A stretch of 64,000 bases of DNA from Parvibaculum sp. (GCA_031291615.1 JARLIS010000063.1:1-64000); one strand, 5' to 3'; positions 36,511-49,010 are shown, numbered from the stretch's first letter. A program made the numbers and translations. Notes: generated by a model from the sequence alone, not told the origin.

Positions 36511-37524
36511 TTATGTTCCGGCGTGCCGCATGGCGGCAAGTCCGGCGTTCATCGTGGTTCGCGGCGCGTATCCCAGTTCAACCCTGGCCTTCTCGGTATT
36601 GATCGTGAAAGGCTTACCGATCAGTCGCAACATCTGACGGGTGATGGGCGGCTGCCCCTTGAGCCGCAGCAGACGCCACACGACACCCATCAGACCGGCC
36701 ATAAACCAGGCCATCCCGAAAGGAACAGCCTTGTCGGAAACGCTGACGTCGCGTGTGGACAGCAGGGCTGAGATAAAGCCTTTCAATGTGCTTATTTCAT
36801 CGTCGGCAACAAAGTAAGCCTCGCCGCCCCGGCCCCGGTCTGCGGCCAGGATCAGGGCTTCGCAAAGATTGTCGACGTGGCAGCTCGACATCGCCTGCTT
36901 GCCGCCGTCAACCCACTGCCAGCGACCGGCATGCACGGTCTCTACCATCTCGTCGAGGGACGACATCCCAGTCCCCCAGATAAAGGGCGGCCGGAGCGCG
37001 ATCGTCTCGAAGTCAGGGCGAACGCGGTTTGCTTTCAAAAGCACGTGCTCTCCTTTGGCTTTTGAAGAGCTATAGGGCGAGAAGGAACGGACCTGCAGGG
37101 GAAAGGTCTCGTCCACATCGACCATCGGCTCGGGATCACCCATCACCACCGCCGCGGCGCTGACAGCCACCACCCGCCGGACACTTGCAGTGGCTGCGGC
37201 TGCTTTCACCACGTTGCGCGTCCCGACGACATTGACCCGATTGAAGAGCGCCTTCTTGCCCCAGAGCTTGAAGTGCGCAGCGACGTGGAAGACGACCTCG
37301 CAGCCTGCCATGGCTTCTCGCAACGCCCGCTCGTCACTGAGACTGCCTTTGACCGCCGTGGCGCCCAGCGCCCGAACATCAGCCTCGCTTTGGGAACTTC
37401 GGGCGAGCGCGCGGACTTGCCAACCATTCTTTAGCAGATGCGCAATCAGGTGCCCGCCGACGAAGCCGGAACCACCGGTAACGAGCGCTGTGCGACGGAG
37501 TTCGGATGGGGTCAGTTCGGTCAT
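36511..37524 (-). CDS. NAD-dependent epimerase/dehydratase (3beta-HSD/dihydroflavonol reductase-like)
   Basis: A 337-residue extended SDR. The cofactor motif is [23 protein letters not shown] and [13 protein letters not shown] are typical of the 3beta-HSD/DFR group; the catalytic YxxxK is in [19 protein letters not shown] follows. The C-terminal part is hydrophobic ([20 protein letters not shown]), suggesting membrane association. ATG 37524 is favoured by CGAGG spacing; 37530 is also possible. It diverges from a TetR regulator across a strong palindrome. The substrate is unknown; a sterol- or hopanoid-like compound is possible. Confidence 0.87.
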   Translation of the reverse strand: MTELTPSELRRTALVTGGSGFVGGHLIAHLLKNGWQVRALARSSQSEADVRALGATAVKGSLSDERALREAMAGCEVVFHVAAHFKLWGKKALFNRVNVVGTRNVVKAAAATASVRRVVAVSAAAVVMGDPEPMVDVDETFPLQVRSFSPYSSSKAKGEHVLLKANRVRPDFETIALRPPFIWGTGMSSLDEMVETVHAGRWQWVDGGKQAMSSCHVDNLCEALILAADRGRGGEAYFVADDEISTLKGFISALLSTRDVSVSDKAVPFGMAWFMAGLMGVVWRLLRLKGQPPITRQMLRLIGKPFTINTEKARVELGYAPRTTMNAGLAAMRHAGT

Positions 37525-37584
37525 GGGCATCCTCGGCGATGAGAGATCGATTGATCAAAGCTAACACCGCTTCGTTCATAATTC

Positions 37585-37612
37585 AACGAACATATTTCAT
37601 ATTATGTTCGTT
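37585..37612. promoter_or_regulatory. TetR operator between reductase and TetR genes
   Basis: Perfect 10-bp arms AACGAACATA (37585-37594) and TATGTTCGTT (37603-37612) with an 8-bp spacer. An additional TTCGTT half-site at 37571-37576 pairs with the AACGAA inside the left arm. Confidence 0.82.
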
Positions 37613-37662
37613 CTTGTTTGGTTTGCCCTATATCGGTAGAATTGCCGAAATTGCAGGTCCCC

Positions 37663-38286
37663 ATGCCCGAAGCCTCCACTTCTTCCACCGACGACCAATC
37701 CTTCCGTGCGCAGATCCTTGAGGCGGCGCGCATGCAGGTCCGCCGCTTCGGGGAAGCCAAGACGAACGTCGTCGACATTGCCCGCGCACTCGGCACTTCG
37801 CACACCACGATCTATCGGCACTTCCGCCTCAAGTCGGAGATATTTGACGCCTTGGTCATCGAGGCCATGCGCGACGAGGAGGAGATGGCCAGACGTTTCG
37901 TCGAGACAGACGGACCTGTCGTCGAGCGTCTGGAGGGCATGGTGCTTGCGCTACACGCCCGCAAGCGCGATCGCTTCGCGACCGATCCCGAGGTGTACAG
38001 CCTCTATCGCCGCATCATGGAAGAGCGACCGGAGATCATCGCAGCCTATGCGGCGGCGATGACGGCTCTGATCGCCCGTATCCTCGAGGATGGCAGACGG
38101 CGTGGCGAGATGCGGATTGACAACATCGAGGCCGCGGCGGGCGTTGTGCGGGATGCCGTCACCGTATTCATTCACCCCGCCCATGTGGCGGCGGCCGTCA
38201 CGGCAGGCTTACCCAGCGAGAGGATGGCCCGCAACGTCGTGCGCACACTTTGCGCCGCGTTTCAATCGGGGGTCGAGCTGGGCTGA
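37663..38286 (+). CDS. TetR family transcriptional regulator
   Basis: A 207-residue TetR repressor: FRAQILEAARMQVRRFGEAKTNVVDIARALGTSHTTIYRHFRLKSEIFDALVIEAM, with a helical C-terminal domain. I use ATG 37663; a TTG at 37618 would extend it to just beyond the operator. It is divergent from the reductase. Reductase, operator and regulator form a self-contained module between the guaA remnant and the real guaA end. Confidence 0.9.
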   Translation: MPEASTSSTDDQSFRAQILEAARMQVRRFGEAKTNVVDIARALGTSHTTIYRHFRLKSEIFDALVIEAMRDEEEMARRFVETDGPVVERLEGMVLALHARKRDRFATDPEVYSLYRRIMEERPEIIAAYAAAMTALIARILEDGRRRGEMRIDNIEAAAGVVRDAVTVFIHPAHVAAAVTAGLPSERMARNVVRTLCAAFQSGVELG

Positions 38287-38395
38287 TAGCCGCGGCGATC
38301 TGCGGCATCTTCGGCGCGCCACGGAATCCTCTTCGCCGACATTTGCGTTTGCTCCCTCCCCTTTCGGGACCTGTCGGCGTCTGGATGGTTCCAAA

Positions 38396-39946
38396 TCATT
38401 CCCACTCGATCGTGCCCGGCGGCTTCGAGGTCACGTCGTAGACGACGCGGTTGATGCCCTTGACCTCGTTGATGATGCGCGTTGCGACGCGGCCGAGGAA
38501 GTCGTGCGTGAACGGATAATAATCCGCCGTCATGCCGTCGGTCGAGGTGACGGCGCGGAGCGCGCAGACATAATCGTAGGTGCGGCCGTCGCCCATGACG
38601 CCGACAGTGCGGACGGGAAGCAGGACGGCGAAGGCCTGCCAGATTTCATCGTAGAGGCCCGCCCTGCGGATCTCGTCGAGATAGACGACGTCGGCCTTGC
38701 GCAGGATGTCGAGCTTGTCGCGCGTGATTTCGCCGGGGATACGGATGGCGAGGCCCGGTCCGGGGAACGGATGGCGGCCAACAAAATCCTCAGGCAGCCC
38801 CAACTCGCGGCCCAGCACGCGCACTTCATCCTTGAAGAGTTCGCGCAGCGGCTCGACGAGCTTCATGTTCATGCGGGCAGGAAGGCCGCCCACATTGTGA
38901 TGGCTCTTGATGGTGACGCTGGGGCCGCCGGTGAAGGAGACGCTTTCGATCACGTCCGGGTAGAGCGTGCCCTGCGCGAGGAAGGCCGCGCCGCCGATCT
39001 TCTTCGCCTCGGCCTCGAAGACGTCGATGAAGGTCGCGCCGATGATCTTGCGCTTTTGCTCGGGGTCGCTCACGCCTTCGAGCTTGCCGAGGAACAGATC
39101 GGTCGCATCGTTGTGGATGAGCGGAAAGTTGTAGTGGTGGCGGAAGAGGTTCACCACCTGCTCGGCCTCGCCCGCGCGCATCATGCCGGTATCGACGAAA
39201 ACGCATTGGAGCTGATCGCCGATCGCCTCGTGCAGCAGGACCGCGACCACGGATGAATCGACGCCGCCGGACAGGCCGCAGATCACGCGCTCCTTGCCGA
39301 CCTGCTTGCGGATACGGGCGATTTCCGTTTCGCGGAAAGCGGCCATGGTCCAGTCGGGCTTGCAGCGCGCGATGCGCTGGGTGAAGTTCCGCAGCATCTG
39401 GCTACCGCGCGGCGTGTGCGCGACTTCCGGGTGGAACTGCACGCCGTAAAAGTGTCGCGTCTCGTCGGCGATGGCGGCGAAGGGCGCATTGCCACTGACG
39501 GCGACGACCTTGAAGCCCTGCGGCAGCGCGACAACGCGGTCGCCATGGCTCATCCAGACCGGCTCATGGTCGCCCTTGGCAAGCAGGCCTTCGAAAAGCG
39601 CGCAGTCTTCGATGACGTCGATGACGGCGCGGCCGAATTCGCGCTCGTCGTCGGAGCCTTCGACGCGGCCGCCGAGCTGGGCGCACATGGTCTGTTCGCC
39701 ATAGCAGATGCCGAGCACCGGAACGCCGGATGTGAACACGCGGTCGGGGGCGCGAGGCGCGTCGATGCCGGTGACGCTGGCCGGGCCCCCCGAAAGGATG
39801 ATGCCCTTGGCGTCGAAGCTGTCGAGTATTTCATCGGCCTTGTTGAAGGGGACGATCTCGCAATAGACGCCGCTCTCGCGGATGCGCCGCGCGATGAGCT
39901 GGGTGACCTGACTGCCGAAGTCGATGATGAGGATGCGATCGGTCAT
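38396..39946 (-). CDS. guaA: GMP synthase (glutamine-hydrolysing)
   Basis: Converts XMP to GMP using glutamine. The 516-residue protein has the class I amidotransferase domain (GICYGEQTM with nucleophile Cys, [10 protein letters not shown]), the PP-loop ATPase [10 protein letters not shown], and the C-terminal dimerisation domain ending [12 protein letters not shown] 39946 begins [13 protein letters not shown]; the open frame beyond it shadows rsmB. Its 3' end occurs again, diverged, at 36342-36510 and 33874-33927, marking it as an insertion site. Confidence 0.97.
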   Translation of the reverse strand: MTDRILIIDFGSQVTQLIARRIRESGVYCEIVPFNKADEILDSFDAKGIILSGGPASVTGIDAPRAPDRVFTSGVPVLGICYGEQTMCAQLGGRVEGSDDEREFGRAVIDVIEDCALFEGLLAKGDHEPVWMSHGDRVVALPQGFKVVAVSGNAPFAAIADETRHFYGVQFHPEVAHTPRGSQMLRNFTQRIARCKPDWTMAAFRETEIARIRKQVGKERVICGLSGGVDSSVVAVLLHEAIGDQLQCVFVDTGMMRAGEAEQVVNLFRHHYNFPLIHNDATDLFLGKLEGVSDPEQKRKIIGATFIDVFEAEAKKIGGAAFLAQGTLYPDVIESVSFTGGPSVTIKSHHNVGGLPARMNMKLVEPLRELFKDEVRVLGRELGLPEDFVGRHPFPGPGLAIRIPGEITRDKLDILRKADVVYLDEIRRAGLYDEIWQAFAVLLPVRTVGVMGDGRTYDYVCALRAVTSTDGMTADYYPFTHDFLGRVATRIINEVKGINRVVYDVTSKPPGTIEWE

Positions 39947-39953
39947 TGTCGGT

Positions 39954-41252
39954 TCAATTCTTCCGTTCGAGAACAGCGATGAAGAAGCCGTCGGTTCGTG
40001 TCGATGCGGGCGAGAGGCGCAGCGCGCCGCCTGCGGGCGCGGGCGGCAGGGCGACGCCTTCCGGCCAGGCCTCGTTCCATGGGCGAAGCGCGAAGTCGGC
40101 ATGGGCGGCGAGGAAGGCGTCCACCTGCCCTTCGTTTTCGCATGGCAGGAGCGAGCAGGTGACGTAGACGAGACGGCCGCCGGGGCGAACAAGGCGGCTG
40201 CCACGCAACAGCACTTCGGCCTGCGTCGCGCGGTAGCTGTCGAGCAGTTCCCGCGTCAGCCGCCAGCGCGCATCCGGATTGCGCCGCCAAGCGCCCGAGC
40301 CGCTGCATGGCGCGTCGACCAGCACGCAATCCATGCGCGCTTCGAGATCGGCGAGGTCGGCATCGGGTCCGCCGGGCAGAATATGCGGCTTGATGAAGCG
40401 CGTCTGGATGTTGCGCGCGCCCGCGCGTTGCGCGCGCGGCATCAGACGTCCGAGACGGCGGCGGTCGGTGTCGCAGGCATGGATCTGGCCGCGACCGCCC
40501 ATCATGGCGGCCATGGCGAGCGCCTTGCCGCCGCCGCCCGCGCAAAGATCGACGATCTGCTCGCCGGGCGTCGCAGCGGCGATGAGGCAGGCAAGCTGCG
40601 AGCCCTCGTCCTGCAATTCGATGAGGCCGTCGCGGAAGCTCTTCAACCCCGCAATGTTCGCCCGCGCCGTGAGGCGGAGGCCGTTCGGCGCATAAGGCGT
40701 CAGTTCGGCGGCGATCTTTTCCTCGGCAAGTGCGGCGAGCGCCGCATCGCGGTTCGTCTTCAGCGCGTTGACGCGAAGGTCGGTCGGCGCGCGTTCCATC
40801 AGCGCGGACATTTCCGCTTCGAGGCGCGGGCCGAAGGCAGCGAGAAAATCCTCGTGCAGCCATTCGGGATAGTTGAGGCGGATGAAGGGCGGCGCATCGC
40901 CGTCGGGCAATGTCGCATTTTTCAGCGCCGTCGCCTCGTCGGGTTCGAGCGGCGGCGGGGCGTGGCGCGTGCCGTCGGCCAGAGCTATGGCGGCGGCCGC
41001 TCCCGCCCCCTCGACCATCGCCACGGCGCCGAGCGCGAGGAGGCGCGGCTCTTCGCTTCCCAGGGCGGTGGCAAGTTCCGAGCGGTGACGGAGCACAGTG
41101 AAGACAAGTTCGCTCACCGCCGCGCGGTCTTTCGATCCCGCATAGCGGCTTGAGCGCGCCCAGCCGTCGAATACACGGTCGGCCGGAGCCCTGGTGCGGC
41201 CGATGGATGAAAGAATGTCTATCGCCGCCTGAAGGCGGGCGCCGGGGGTCAT
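39954..41252 (-). CDS. rsmB: RsmB/NOP family rRNA m5C methyltransferase
   Basis: A 432-residue SAM-dependent RNA cytosine-5 methyltransferase. An N-terminal NusB-like helical domain ([22 protein letters not shown]) is followed by the catalytic domain: [34 protein letters not shown] with one catalytic cysteine, and [12 protein letters not shown] with the second. The target is probably 16S rRNA C967 by analogy. It lies 13 bp after guaB and 7 bp before guaA. Confidence 0.88.
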   Translation of the reverse strand: MTPGARLQAAIDILSSIGRTRAPADRVFDGWARSSRYAGSKDRAAVSELVFTVLRHRSELATALGSEEPRLLALGAVAMVEGAGAAAAIALADGTRHAPPPLEPDEATALKNATLPDGDAPPFIRLNYPEWLHEDFLAAFGPRLEAEMSALMERAPTDLRVNALKTNRDAALAALAEEKIAAELTPYAPNGLRLTARANIAGLKSFRDGLIELQDEGSQLACLIAAATPGEQIVDLCAGGGGKALAMAAMMGGRGQIHACDTDRRRLGRLMPRAQRAGARNIQTRFIKPHILPGGPDADLADLEARMDCVLVDAPCSGSGAWRRNPDARWRLTRELLDSYRATQAEVLLRGSRLVRPGGRLVYVTCSLLPCENEGQVDAFLAAHADFALRPWNEAWPEGVALPPAPAGGALRLSPASTRTDGFFIAVLERKN

Positions 41253-41265
41253 GGCTTCCTCTGGG

Positions 41266-43591
<2,326 letters not shown>

Positions 43592-43595
<4 letters not shown>

Positions 43596-45061
43596 ATGCT
43601 GGTCTCTGCTGTCTGGCTCGCGGGTTTCTGCCCGCGACGCCTGCGGCGGCGACGGCGGCGGCTGCGATTGATGTCCGCCTCCATCAGGGAAAGGAGAATG
43701 CCTTCGCGCAGGCCCCGGTCGGCGACGCGCAGGCGTTCGGCCGGCCAGGCGCGCGCAATCGCCTCGAAAATGGCGCAGCCGGCAAGAACGAGATCGGCGC
43801 GTTCGCGGCCGACGCAAGGGTGGGCGGCGCGGGCGTCATAGGTCATGGCGAGCAGGTCGCGGGTGACGCTGTCCACATCGCCCGGCGAGATCCAGATGCC
43901 GTCGACGCGGTTTCTGTCGTAGCGCGGCAGGCCGAGATGGACGCCGGCAATGGTGGTGACGGTGCCGGAGGTGCCGAGAAGGTGGAAGCCGCCGTCGAGC
44001 CCCGCCCGCGCCTCGCGGAGCCGCGCGACGAAGGGCGCGATGCGGTCCGTCACCTCGTCCACCATGCGTTCATAGACTTCGCCCGGCACTTCGACGCCAC
44101 CATGGCGCTCCGCCAGAGTGACGACGCCGCAGGCGAGCGAGGTCCAGTCTTCGATGCGCGGGCGGAAGCGCGGCTTCGGCCGGTCGGGGTCCGGCTGTTC
44201 CATGCTGACCCAGATCAGTTCGGTAGAACCGCCGCCGATGTCGAAGACGAGCGCCGAGGCGCATTCGCGGTCGAGCAGCGGCGCGCAACCGGCGACGGCG
44301 AGGCGCGCCTCGTCCTCGTTCGACACGATTTCAAGCGAGAGGCCGGTTTCGGCTTTGACGCGGGCGATGAAGTCCGCGCCGTTGGACGCTATGCGGCAGG
44401 CTTGCGTCGCGATGAGGCGCGAGCGGGCGACGCCGCGCCGCGTCATCTTGTCGGCGCAGATGCGCAGCGCCTCGACCGAGCGGTCCATGGCGGCATCGCT
44501 CAGCGAGCCGCGCGCTGTCAGGCCTTCGCCGAGCCGGACGATGCGCGAATAGGCATCGACGACCTTGAAGCCCTCGCGCGTGCGCCGGGCAATGAGAAGG
44601 CGGCAATTGTTGGTGCCGAGATCGAGCGCGCCGTAGAGAGGCTCCTCGTTCGAGGCCCCGCGTGTCTGGTTGCGGCGCGTATCGGCCTGGGGTTTGGTCC
44701 GCCCCCTGCCCCGGCGCCGCGCACGGCTTCCCTCGCGCGCGGGACGCGGCGCCCGGTCGGCGGAAGTTGCTTCGGCAGTCGGTGAGACGTCCTCCGACGC
44801 GTTTCCATTGCGCGCCGGCTCCCTCGCCTCACGACCGGCCACGGACACGGGGGGTTCCGACCCCTCCGCGCCCCTGTCACCTTCTGGGTGCACGGTCGAC
44901 CAAGACCCGGGAAGCCGCACGAGACCCTTATCAGGGACAGCGCTTCCGACCGGGCTCCTTATCTGTTCAGTTGAGGGGAGTTTAACAGGTCGGGCCCTAG
45001 GGTAAAGGCGCGGCTTGGGGCCCTCTTTGGGACGCCGCCCCGCCCCGGAAGCGGGAACCAA
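43592..45061 (-). CDS. Ppx/GppA family exopolyphosphatase/pppGpp phosphohydrolase
   Basis: The core from about residue 135 is a Ppx/GppA phosphatase: [76 protein letters not shown] and [22 protein letters not shown], ending in the polybasic [10 protein letters not shown]. Up to 489 residues from the TTG at 45061; the first 130 are low-complexity, so the true start may be further in. It overlaps rlmE by four bases. Polyphosphate versus pppGpp as substrate cannot be settled here. Confidence 0.87.
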
Positions 45062-45082
45062 AGAGCAAGCCGTTACATATGG

Positions 45083-45111
45083 TTGACGGCAGCGTCGACC
45101 ATGACTAGGTT
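45083..45111 (+). promoter_or_regulatory. Possible promoter for tRNA-Gln
   Basis: TTGACG at 45083-45088 and TAGGTT at 45106-45111 are separated by 17 bp, about 80 bp before the tRNA. The -35 is good, the -10 only fair. Confidence 0.35.
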
Positions 45112-45192
45112 TCGGCCCGCGCGGACCAGAGCCCGCGCACCGCTTCGCTTCCGGGCCCCGCGCCCGAACCGCGAAGCCCGAGACCGGCGCTT

Positions 45193-45266
45193 TGGGGGAT
45201 CGTCTAATGGTAGGACTGCAGACTCTGACTCTGCCTATCTAGGTTCGAATCCTAGTCCCCCAGCCA
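45193..45266 (+). tRNA. tRNA-Gln (anticodon CTG)
   Basis: 74 bases fold into a full cloverleaf. The acceptor arms TGGGGGA / TCCCCCA pair completely; the anticodon stem GCAGA / TCTGC encloses loop CTCTGAC with anticodon CTG, reading CAG (Gln); the T-arm is TAGG-TTCGAAT-CCTA; and CCA is encoded. Its last 17 bases are repeated at 60521-60537: the tRNA gene is the attachment site of an integrated element, and its 3' end is intact. Confidence 0.96.
45250..45266 (+). repeat. Left attachment site (17-bp repeat within tRNA-Gln)
   Basis: TCCTAGTCCCCCAGCCA, identical to 60521-60537. Just inside the element, TTTAGTACA occurs twice 13 bp apart (45318-45326 and 45331-45339), candidate arm sites for the recombinase. 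Confidence 0.9.
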
Positions 45267-45718
45267 ATTTAATTTTACCTCATTAAATCAATCACTTAAC
45301 TCAAGTGATGAAGTGAGTTTAGTACACAGCTTTAGTACAGGTCGCTGCCCTTCAAGGTGACTGCGAATGGCTGGAAGCGAATTGGCTGCAAAAATATCTC
45401 CGTGGCAGCGATGGAATGAAATGCACAGCACGAACTACTCCTGCGGACCGCGCACTTTACGAAGACAGGTGGGCTTGCCAGCACGCCCGTAGGGTGAGTT
45501 AATCCGTATCGTTCGTCCCATGACGATTTCAAATCGCAAGGGGCGAAAAGCCCGCCGCCGGAAACGGATCGCATCCGCGTGGCTCCTGAACGCGTTCGCC
45601 GGTTGGTACATCTCAGTCTCAAGATCATCGTATTGGTTACTGCGTTGGCCGCTTATCTTGCCTCGTCCAAACCAAGTCCCCGACACCACCCTGCTGAACA
45701 CGTAGAAGCGGAGAGAAC
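45267..45718. other. Left end of the element, no convincing gene
   Basis: About 450 bp. Besides the TTTAGTACA pair, only short frames with unnatural composition are seen. It may carry recombinase arm sites and the promoter of the gene at 45719. Confidence 0.5.
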
Positions 45719-46366
45719 GTGCACACAATCAATCGTATTGAAGATGTAAGCGCAGACGTGGTGAGCGGCTACAACGGATTTTTGACGTGTCTTTTGTACA
45801 CCACCGCTCATACCGAATTTCGAAAAATGATTATGCAACAGTGGGACGCACTCGACAGCTTCTCCGACAATGTACTTATTCTCGTAGCCGACCACCCCGA
45901 ACAAAGCGCACCTGTCTCCAAACCTAGTCCGCACAATCTGCAAACCGGGGGAGGTTCTGCGGGCACGATACACATGATCACTTCATTGCCGGGCTTTGTT
46001 GCAGGCCAAACCGACAAAACAAATGCCAAGGCGCTCAAGCACTATGGAATAAGTCGTTCGCTGATGCCGTGCATTGTCTTTTTCAACGACCCTCTCTCTT
46101 CGACCCCCACGACGATTACATATTCGTTCAGAGGAATCGACCGCCCGCTCGTGGACGACTTCATGGATATATTTGAGAAATGCAGTAGCGTCTGGAGTGA
46201 GCCAAGCGCGAATGAACGCAACGACCTAGCCGGGTTTCGAGCGCGTAAGATGATTGAGCTCGAACCGCTAATTAACCGGCTCCAGTTCTTGCAGTTCGCT
46301 GGTAAAGTGGTGAAGAACGCGGCTTTCGCATCGTTGCTCGCGCTGATCGGCAAGATAGTCATATAG
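45719..46366 (+). CDS. Hypothetical protein of the element
   Basis: A 215-residue protein starting at GTG with GGAGAGAA upstream. Nothing in it matches a family I can name. It is soluble in the middle, with a hydrophobic stretch at the C-terminus (FAGKVVKNAAFASLLALIGKIVI) that could contact a membrane. The segment MPCIVFFNDPLSS...YSFRGIDRPLVDDFMDIF has alternating strand/helix character. It is the first gene inside the left end and reads toward the SRAP gene 35 bp later. Confidence 0.6.
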   Translation: MHTINRIEDVSADVVSGYNGFLTCLLYTTAHTEFRKMIMQQWDALDSFSDNVLILVADHPEQSAPVSKPSPHNLQTGGGSAGTIHMITSLPGFVAGQTDKTNAKALKHYGISRSLMPCIVFFNDPLSSTPTTITYSFRGIDRPLVDDFMDIFEKCSSVWSEPSANERNDLAGFRARKMIELEPLINRLQFLQFAGKVVKNAAFASLLALIGKIVI

Positions 46367-46401
46367 GTCAGATTTGATAGCACCGTGTAGGCAGCAAGCT
46401 C

Positions 46402-47103
46402 GTGTGCGGACGCTTCACCCAATTCTATTCATGGCGCGAACTGGTGGACCTCTATGGCCTCTCTGGGACGCCCCTCAATCTTGAGCCTCGGTACAACATC
46501 GCGCCCACTACATCGGTCCTAACTGTCCACCTCGACGGCAACTCCCGCGTTGTCTCTCAAATGCGCTGGGGATTGATCCCGACATGGTGGAAGGAAGAGA
46601 ACCGCCTCCCCGCCACCTTCAATGCCCGTTCGGACACCGTAGCGACGAAGCCCATGTTTCGCTCTGCGTTCAAATCGCGGCGGTGCATCGTGCCCATGAG
46701 CGGGTTCTTTGAGTGGCGCACCGAGGTGAAGGTGAAGCGGCCCTTCTATGTGACGATGACCTCAGGCCAGCCTATGTCGGTGGCAGGCATATGGCTGCCC
46801 GTCGAAAGGGAACTGAAGGGACACGTGAAAGACGCTGTTGAATTTCTTGAAGGCTGGGTTAGGTGGGCTTCGCCATACGACACCCTACCCTTCAGCACGG
46901 CAGCGCGAGTGATAGGAATGTCACCTCGCGATTTCAACAAAGACGTGAGACGGCACGAACACTTCATATCCGCTATCGCGGAGTTGGGTGTTGTTGAATG
47001 GGGTCAGGGAGAAAGGTTCTCGGCCTTCATGTCCATCTCTTCCGTCCCAACGCCAAGAACGGCAACAGGGGGGAAGTTACGTATAAGAGCCTCTTCTACA
47101 TAA
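46402..47103 (+). CDS. SRAP (YedK/HMCES-like) N-terminal part with replaced C-terminus
   Basis: Residues 1-131 are a SRAP domain, which shields abasic sites in single-stranded DNA by a covalent link through Cys2: MCGRFTQFYSWREL, YNIAPTT, MRWGLIPTWWKEE, FNARSDTV (Asn74), SGFFEW (Glu104), PMSVAGIW. After SVAGIW the sequence stops matching and continues with about 100 unrelated residues, so the active-site histidine (IHDRMPV) is missing. That half lies at 51136-51587. The 233-residue product is therefore a chimera and probably not a working SRAP enzyme. Confidence 0.8.
   Translation: MCGRFTQFYSWRELVDLYGLSGTPLNLEPRYNIAPTTSVLTVHLDGNSRVVSQMRWGLIPTWWKEENRLPATFNARSDTVATKPMFRSAFKSRRCIVPMSGFFEWRTEVKVKRPFYVTMTSGQPMSVAGIWLPVERELKGHVKDAVEFLEGWVRWASPYDTLPFSTAARVIGMSPRDFNKDVRRHEHFISAIAELGVVEWGQGERFSAFMSISSVPTPRTATGGKLRIRASST
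46609..46794 (+). repeat. SRAP direct repeat, copy 1
   Basis: 186 bp nearly identical to 51136-51320, same orientation, 4.5 kb apart. It covers the middle of the SRAP domain up to SVAGIW; beyond it the two loci differ. Confidence 0.85.
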
Positions 47104-47376
47104 TCTCCCCCCTCTGAAGTGACTTCATCGTTCCCATGAGGCAACGACAACAGAACCTCAAAGGGGAAGGTGGATGGATGTTGATGGTGGCTATCACCGC
47201 AAGGGACGCTTCAAGATAGCCTGGAAGGACACCTGAAGGGACCGGGAACTGGCGACGTGGGTAACACCATCAACACCAACTCCCTCGACGGTTCGGATTC
47301 AAGCTCCCCATATGGCGTACCGAAAAAGCCACTTCAATATGGCTCATGGGCTTTGGTCTCACCGCACCAGCGGCCT

Positions 47377-47802
47377 TCATCGCCCTTTATTGTCTTCCAC
47401 AAGACGACGGTAAGACGCGACAGACCGAATATAATCCGGGTCTGCATTTCGCTGCTTGACCATTGTCAAAAGCGTTCTGCCAAGCTCCGCCCTAAACTGA
47501 TTTATCGGCACGACAGGTTCCGTAGGATGGTCTCCAGCGTAATGCGTTCGGTATGCTTCCATCGTTTGCATGATCGAAATACTTTCATCGAGCTTCCGCG
47601 TACCATCGGAGTAGTACTGCGCATTGTCGCTGGCTTGGTAATTGTCCAAAAAGTAGTCATGTATCAAGCCACGGCAGATAGGGTCTTCCCATTCATCTGG
47701 ACCGTGATCTGACATTGTGTCGGCGCTTGCCGGGCGTAAGGTCACCAAACCAAGTAAGAAGAAAACTAGACCCATCAAGGTCATCGCTCTGAGTATTCTC
47801 AT
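47377..47802 (-). CDS. Hypothetical exported protein
   Basis: A 141-residue protein with a clear signal peptide (MRILRAMTLMGLVFFLLGLVTLRPASA, cleavage near ASA-DT) and a helical, charged mature part (CRGLIHDYFLDNYQASDNAQYYSDGTRKLDESISIMQTMEAYRTHY). The pattern of a short helical periplasmic protein with one cysteine resembles acid-stress or Rap1a-like proteins, but I cannot name it. It is transcribed against its neighbours. Confidence 0.6.
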   Translation of the reverse strand: MRILRAMTLMGLVFFLLGLVTLRPASADTMSDHGPDEWEDPICRGLIHDYFLDNYQASDNAQYYSDGTRKLDESISIMQTMEAYRTHYAGDHPTEPVVPINQFRAELGRTLLTMVKQRNADPDYIRSVASYRRLVEDNKGR

Positions 47803-47957
47803 TGAAATGCGCTCTCCCTGTCATCTGCGCTTTCGTCACATTGTCAGAGTACGGTACTTATTAAAAGCTACTTTAACGGACCCGCGAAACCCCGGTGCAA
47901 GGCTTCCGAGAAACAGGAACAAGTATTTGAACAGACTAAGAGTCGAGGCTTCCAGCG

Positions 47958-48668
47958 TTGGCGAAACCTAGAAACCGTACAACCCATTTCGACCATCCCA
48001 AAGAACGCATTCGGATCAAGCAAGGTGCACCCTGCGAGATAGATGGCTGCCCCAACCTGTCGGACAAGAGTTCATTTTCCCCGCTGTGTCGCACTCACAG
48101 AAACAGGGTTCTGAGGTACGGCAGCCCGCGTGGTCGGAAGATTGGCGCGCATAGCCCCCAGTACAAACGTACCGCTCTTATCGTTGACCGCTTTCTGGAA
48201 TTGAATGCACAGCATCCGGCGATCATGGAACTGTGCATGTCCATCGACAATTGGATGAATGAACAGAGCTATCACGCTATCCGCGAGAAACACCGTGAAA
48301 AGCCAACGCTCCAAACTCGTGTCGCCCGCGAGGTCTACGAATGGAAGCTGGCGTCGATCAAGGGGCGTGACCTTCTAAGGGATGTTCTGATCGTCAATCT
48401 ATTTGTTGACTCGGGTTGGTCACATATCGAGCAAGCGACCGACGATCACCGTTTTGCAGTCGTGAATTTGGTTCGACGCAAGAGCGATAGGCACAACCGC
48501 CGCTTCCTCTCATATCGCATAAAGAGCGAAGTAGGACGCATCATCCTCGTGCATCTATCACGAAGCGCCTACCAGATTTGCGAACTTCTAAAACCCAAAC
48601 TCATCCCGAAACATCAAAGATTGAGGATGCGAAAGACGAACCATGTCCAAGAAATGGAAGCGGCTTAA
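47958..48668 (+). CDS. Hypothetical protein with N-terminal zinc-ribbon-like motif
   Basis: A 236-residue protein from a TTG start. An N-terminal Cys/His cluster, CEIDGCPNLSDKSSFSPLCRTHRNRVLRYGSPRG, looks like a zinc-binding motif found in phage and island proteins related to HNH enzymes. The rest is helical and basic (LSYRIKSEVGRIILVHLSRSAYQICELLKPKL). DNA or RNA binding is an inference. The next gene overlaps its 3' end by 26 bases. Confidence 0.6.
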   Translation: MAKPRNRTTHFDHPKERIRIKQGAPCEIDGCPNLSDKSSFSPLCRTHRNRVLRYGSPRGRKIGAHSPQYKRTALIVDRFLELNAQHPAIMELCMSIDNWMNEQSYHAIREKHREKPTLQTRVAREVYEWKLASIKGRDLLRDVLIVNLFVDSGWSHIEQATDDHRFAVVNLVRRKSDRHNRRFLSYRIKSEVGRIILVHLSRSAYQICELLKPKLIPKHQRLRMRKTNHVQEMEAA

Positions 48669-48918
48669 ACCTGCTACCCCCGAGAAGCACAAGAGGCTGA
48701 TTGCCCGCTCGATCCGGTTGGCGAAAGAAGAAGTGCTCTGGGATGAAATGCTCTCACTTCAGTTGGCCTCAGGTACACCCACAGCGAGCATCATCAAGGC
48801 CCCAGCACCGCCCGCAAGACGCCTACGTCTCGCCACGCCTAAAGCAAAATCTAAATCGTTGAAGCTCGTCATGGATCGCGGCTTGCTTGAGCAAGTGTGT
48901 CGTAACCGGCAAGGCTGA
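48643..48918 (+). CDS. Small basic hypothetical protein
   Basis: A 91-residue, lysine/arginine-rich protein (MSKKWKRLKPATPEKHKRLIARSIRLAKEEVLWDEM, then a proline-rich linker and a basic tail). It overlaps the end of the zinc-ribbon gene by 26 bases and precedes the integrase by 92 bp. No family recognised; it could be a small DNA-binding or directionality protein. Confidence 0.5.
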   Translation: MSKKWKRLKPATPEKHKRLIARSIRLAKEEVLWDEMLSLQLASGTPTASIIKAPAPPARRLRLATPKAKSKSLKLVMDRGLLEQVCRNRQG

Positions 48919-49010
48919 GCGACATAGGCTGGTCTTAAACGCCACGTCGCCGCGCTTGCGTCAATACGCCGACCGCCTTCTATGACGTAGCCGAAGATCA
49001 GAAGCGCCGC

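Noticed and set aside
38396..38560. guaA as disrupted by insertions
   Set aside because: The gene is full length with an intact C-terminus (TIEWE); only displaced fragments are broken.
45332..45728. Two overlapping minus-strand frames at the left end of the element
   Set aside because: Residue content is random-looking (many Arg, Ser, Cys), they overlap each other in different frames, and no start signal is visible.
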